Source: Bacteroidales bacterium UBA1722 (GTDB lineage Bacteria > Bacteroidota > Bacteroidia > Bacteroidales > UBA932). Taken from it: a stretch of 15,903 bases of DNA. The stretch is from assembly GCA_002317435.1 (NCBI GenBank), contig DCIQ01000135.1, positions 34,120-50,022 on the forward strand. The letters are read 5' to 3'. The position numbers and the translations under genes are program-made. Position 1 is the first letter of the stretch. Every line of letters begins with the position of its first letter. The notes beneath the pieces were generated by a model. It saw only the letters and a list, made by a program, of their open reading frames with translations, did no database searches and was not told the origin of the DNA. Below, one piece after another: positions 15,077-15,903 of this stretch.

Positions 15077-15903
15077 TTATTTGAGACCGCGGTTTTCCAG
15101 AAGAGGATCGATACCCGGTTCCTTGCCACGGAACTTGACATAAAGGTCCATGGCATCCTCCTGTCCGAAAGAAGCAAGTATGTCATAACGGTACTTACGT
15201 GCCGTCCCTGCATCGAAGATGTCACCGGTCTCCTTGAATGCATAATATGCATCGGCATCCAGAACTTCAGCCCAGAGGTAACTGTAATACCCTGCCGTGT
15301 ATCCACCTGTGAAAGTATGTGCAAACACGGTGCTGCGGTATCTGGAAGGTATCTGAGCGAGTATTCCGCGTTCCGAGAGCACCTTGTCCTCGAAGGCGTT
15401 CACATCCAGATCATCGGGAACGGAAGTAAGGACGTGCCAATCCATATCCAGCATTGAAGCAGCCACATATTCCACCGTGGCGAATCCCTGCCCGTATTTT
15501 CCGGCGGCGTCAAGCTTGTCCACAAGTGCCTGCGGTATTATTTCACCTGTATCATAATGCCTGGCATAAACCTTCAGTACCTCAGGTTCGAATGCCCAAT
15601 GTTCGTTAAGCTGGGAAGGAAGCTCCACGAAATCCCTTTCCACGCTTGCAACTCCCTGATAGTATGTATTCTGGAGAAGGCTCTGGAGAGCATGACCGAA
15701 TTCATGGAAGAATGTCTCCACTTCATCGACGGTAAGAAGTGCAGGCTTGTCACCCGTGGCGCGGGCGAAATTACCGCATATGGTAACTACGGGAGCCATG
15801 TTTTCACCCTTGGCGTTATGATGCTGTTCACGATATCCTCCGCACCAGGCTCCGCCACCTTTCTGTCCGGGACGGGCAAACATATCCATATAGAGGATTC
15901 CCA
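15077..15903 (-). CDS. M3-family metallopeptidase, dipeptidyl carboxypeptidase-like (5' partial)
   Basis: Only the last 275 or so residues are in the window; the frame is open to the right edge (GILYMDMFARPGQKGGGAWC). The zinc site HEFGHAL is encoded around 15685-15706. The third ligand glutamate is expected in RDFVELPSQLNEHW, a pattern strongly conserved in the M3 Dcp/oligopeptidase A group. The C-terminal half has the FTGGYTAGYYSYLWAEVLDADAY block, which carries the substrate-binding Tyr/His region. These enzymes cut peptides, and Dcp removes C-terminal dipeptides. Whether this copy is cytoplasmic or exported cannot be seen, because its N-terminus is missing. It ends 27 nt before argS and may share a transcript with it. 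Confidence 0.93.
   Translation of the reverse strand, partial: GILYMDMFARPGQKGGGAWCGGYREQHHNAKGENMAPVVTICGNFARATGDKPALLTVDEVETFFHEFGHALQSLLQNTYYQGVASVERDFVELPSQLNEHWAFEPEVLKVYARHYDTGEIIPQALVDKLDAAGKYGQGFATVEYVAASMLDMDWHVLTSVPDDLDVNAFEDKVLSERGILAQIPSRYRSTVFAHTFTGGYTAGYYSYLWAEVLDADAYYAFKETGDIFDAGTARKYRYDILASFGQEDAMDLYVKFRGKEPGIDPLLENRGLK

Overview
The window most likely comes from a member of the Bacteroidota, probably order Bacteroidales. The evidence is as follows. Start codons lack an obvious Shine-Dalgarno sequence. The two best promoter candidates match the phylum's TTTG / TAnnTTTG consensus. Several proteins have a Bacteroidota flavour: a dihydroorotase with the DDQVHFREPG signature, RNase Y encoded beside ZapA, and a YgiQ-type radical SAM protein. 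Base composition looks close to 50% GC. I cannot name the genus. No tRNA, rRNA, CRISPR array, prophage or intact insertion sequence was seen.

Layout. At the left edge (1-834, + strand) is the C-terminal end of a secreted-type carbohydrate-active enzyme, probably a GH2-like glycosidase. Every other gene is on the minus strand. Positions 835-1724 form an accessory island: a long hairpin (861-926), a small AT-richer gene for a STAS-like DUF4325 protein (1061-1417), and two inverted copies of a hairpin repeat (934-1007 and 1565-1642). These two copies share an identical 30-nt core but have different, perfectly self-complementary stems.

From 1725 to the right edge the window is ordinary core genome, read right to left. 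First come an M3 dipeptidyl carboxypeptidase-like peptidase (5' end missing), argS and a YgiQ radical SAM gene. A promoter at 11500-11529 then precedes a second group: a small protein with an acidic tail, a ClC chloride channel/transporter with CBS domains, and the RNA-binding protein Tex. A third group starts at a promoter near 7148-7155: a small coiled-coil protein, zapA, a structured non-coding RNA (candidate 6S RNA) with a terminator, rny (RNase Y), a polyprenol-phosphate glycosyltransferase, dihydroorotase and an EamA-family transporter. Gaps of 2-13 nt or 1-8 nt overlaps suggest co-transcription inside the groups.

The core genes serve housekeeping: RNA turnover and transcription (rny, tex, candidate 6S), cell division (zapA and its coiled-coil neighbour), translation (argS), pyrimidine synthesis, and lipid-linked sugar donors. 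I found no clear new defence or metabolic system. The most unusual structure is the pair of conserved-core, variable-stem hairpins around the orphan DUF4325 gene.
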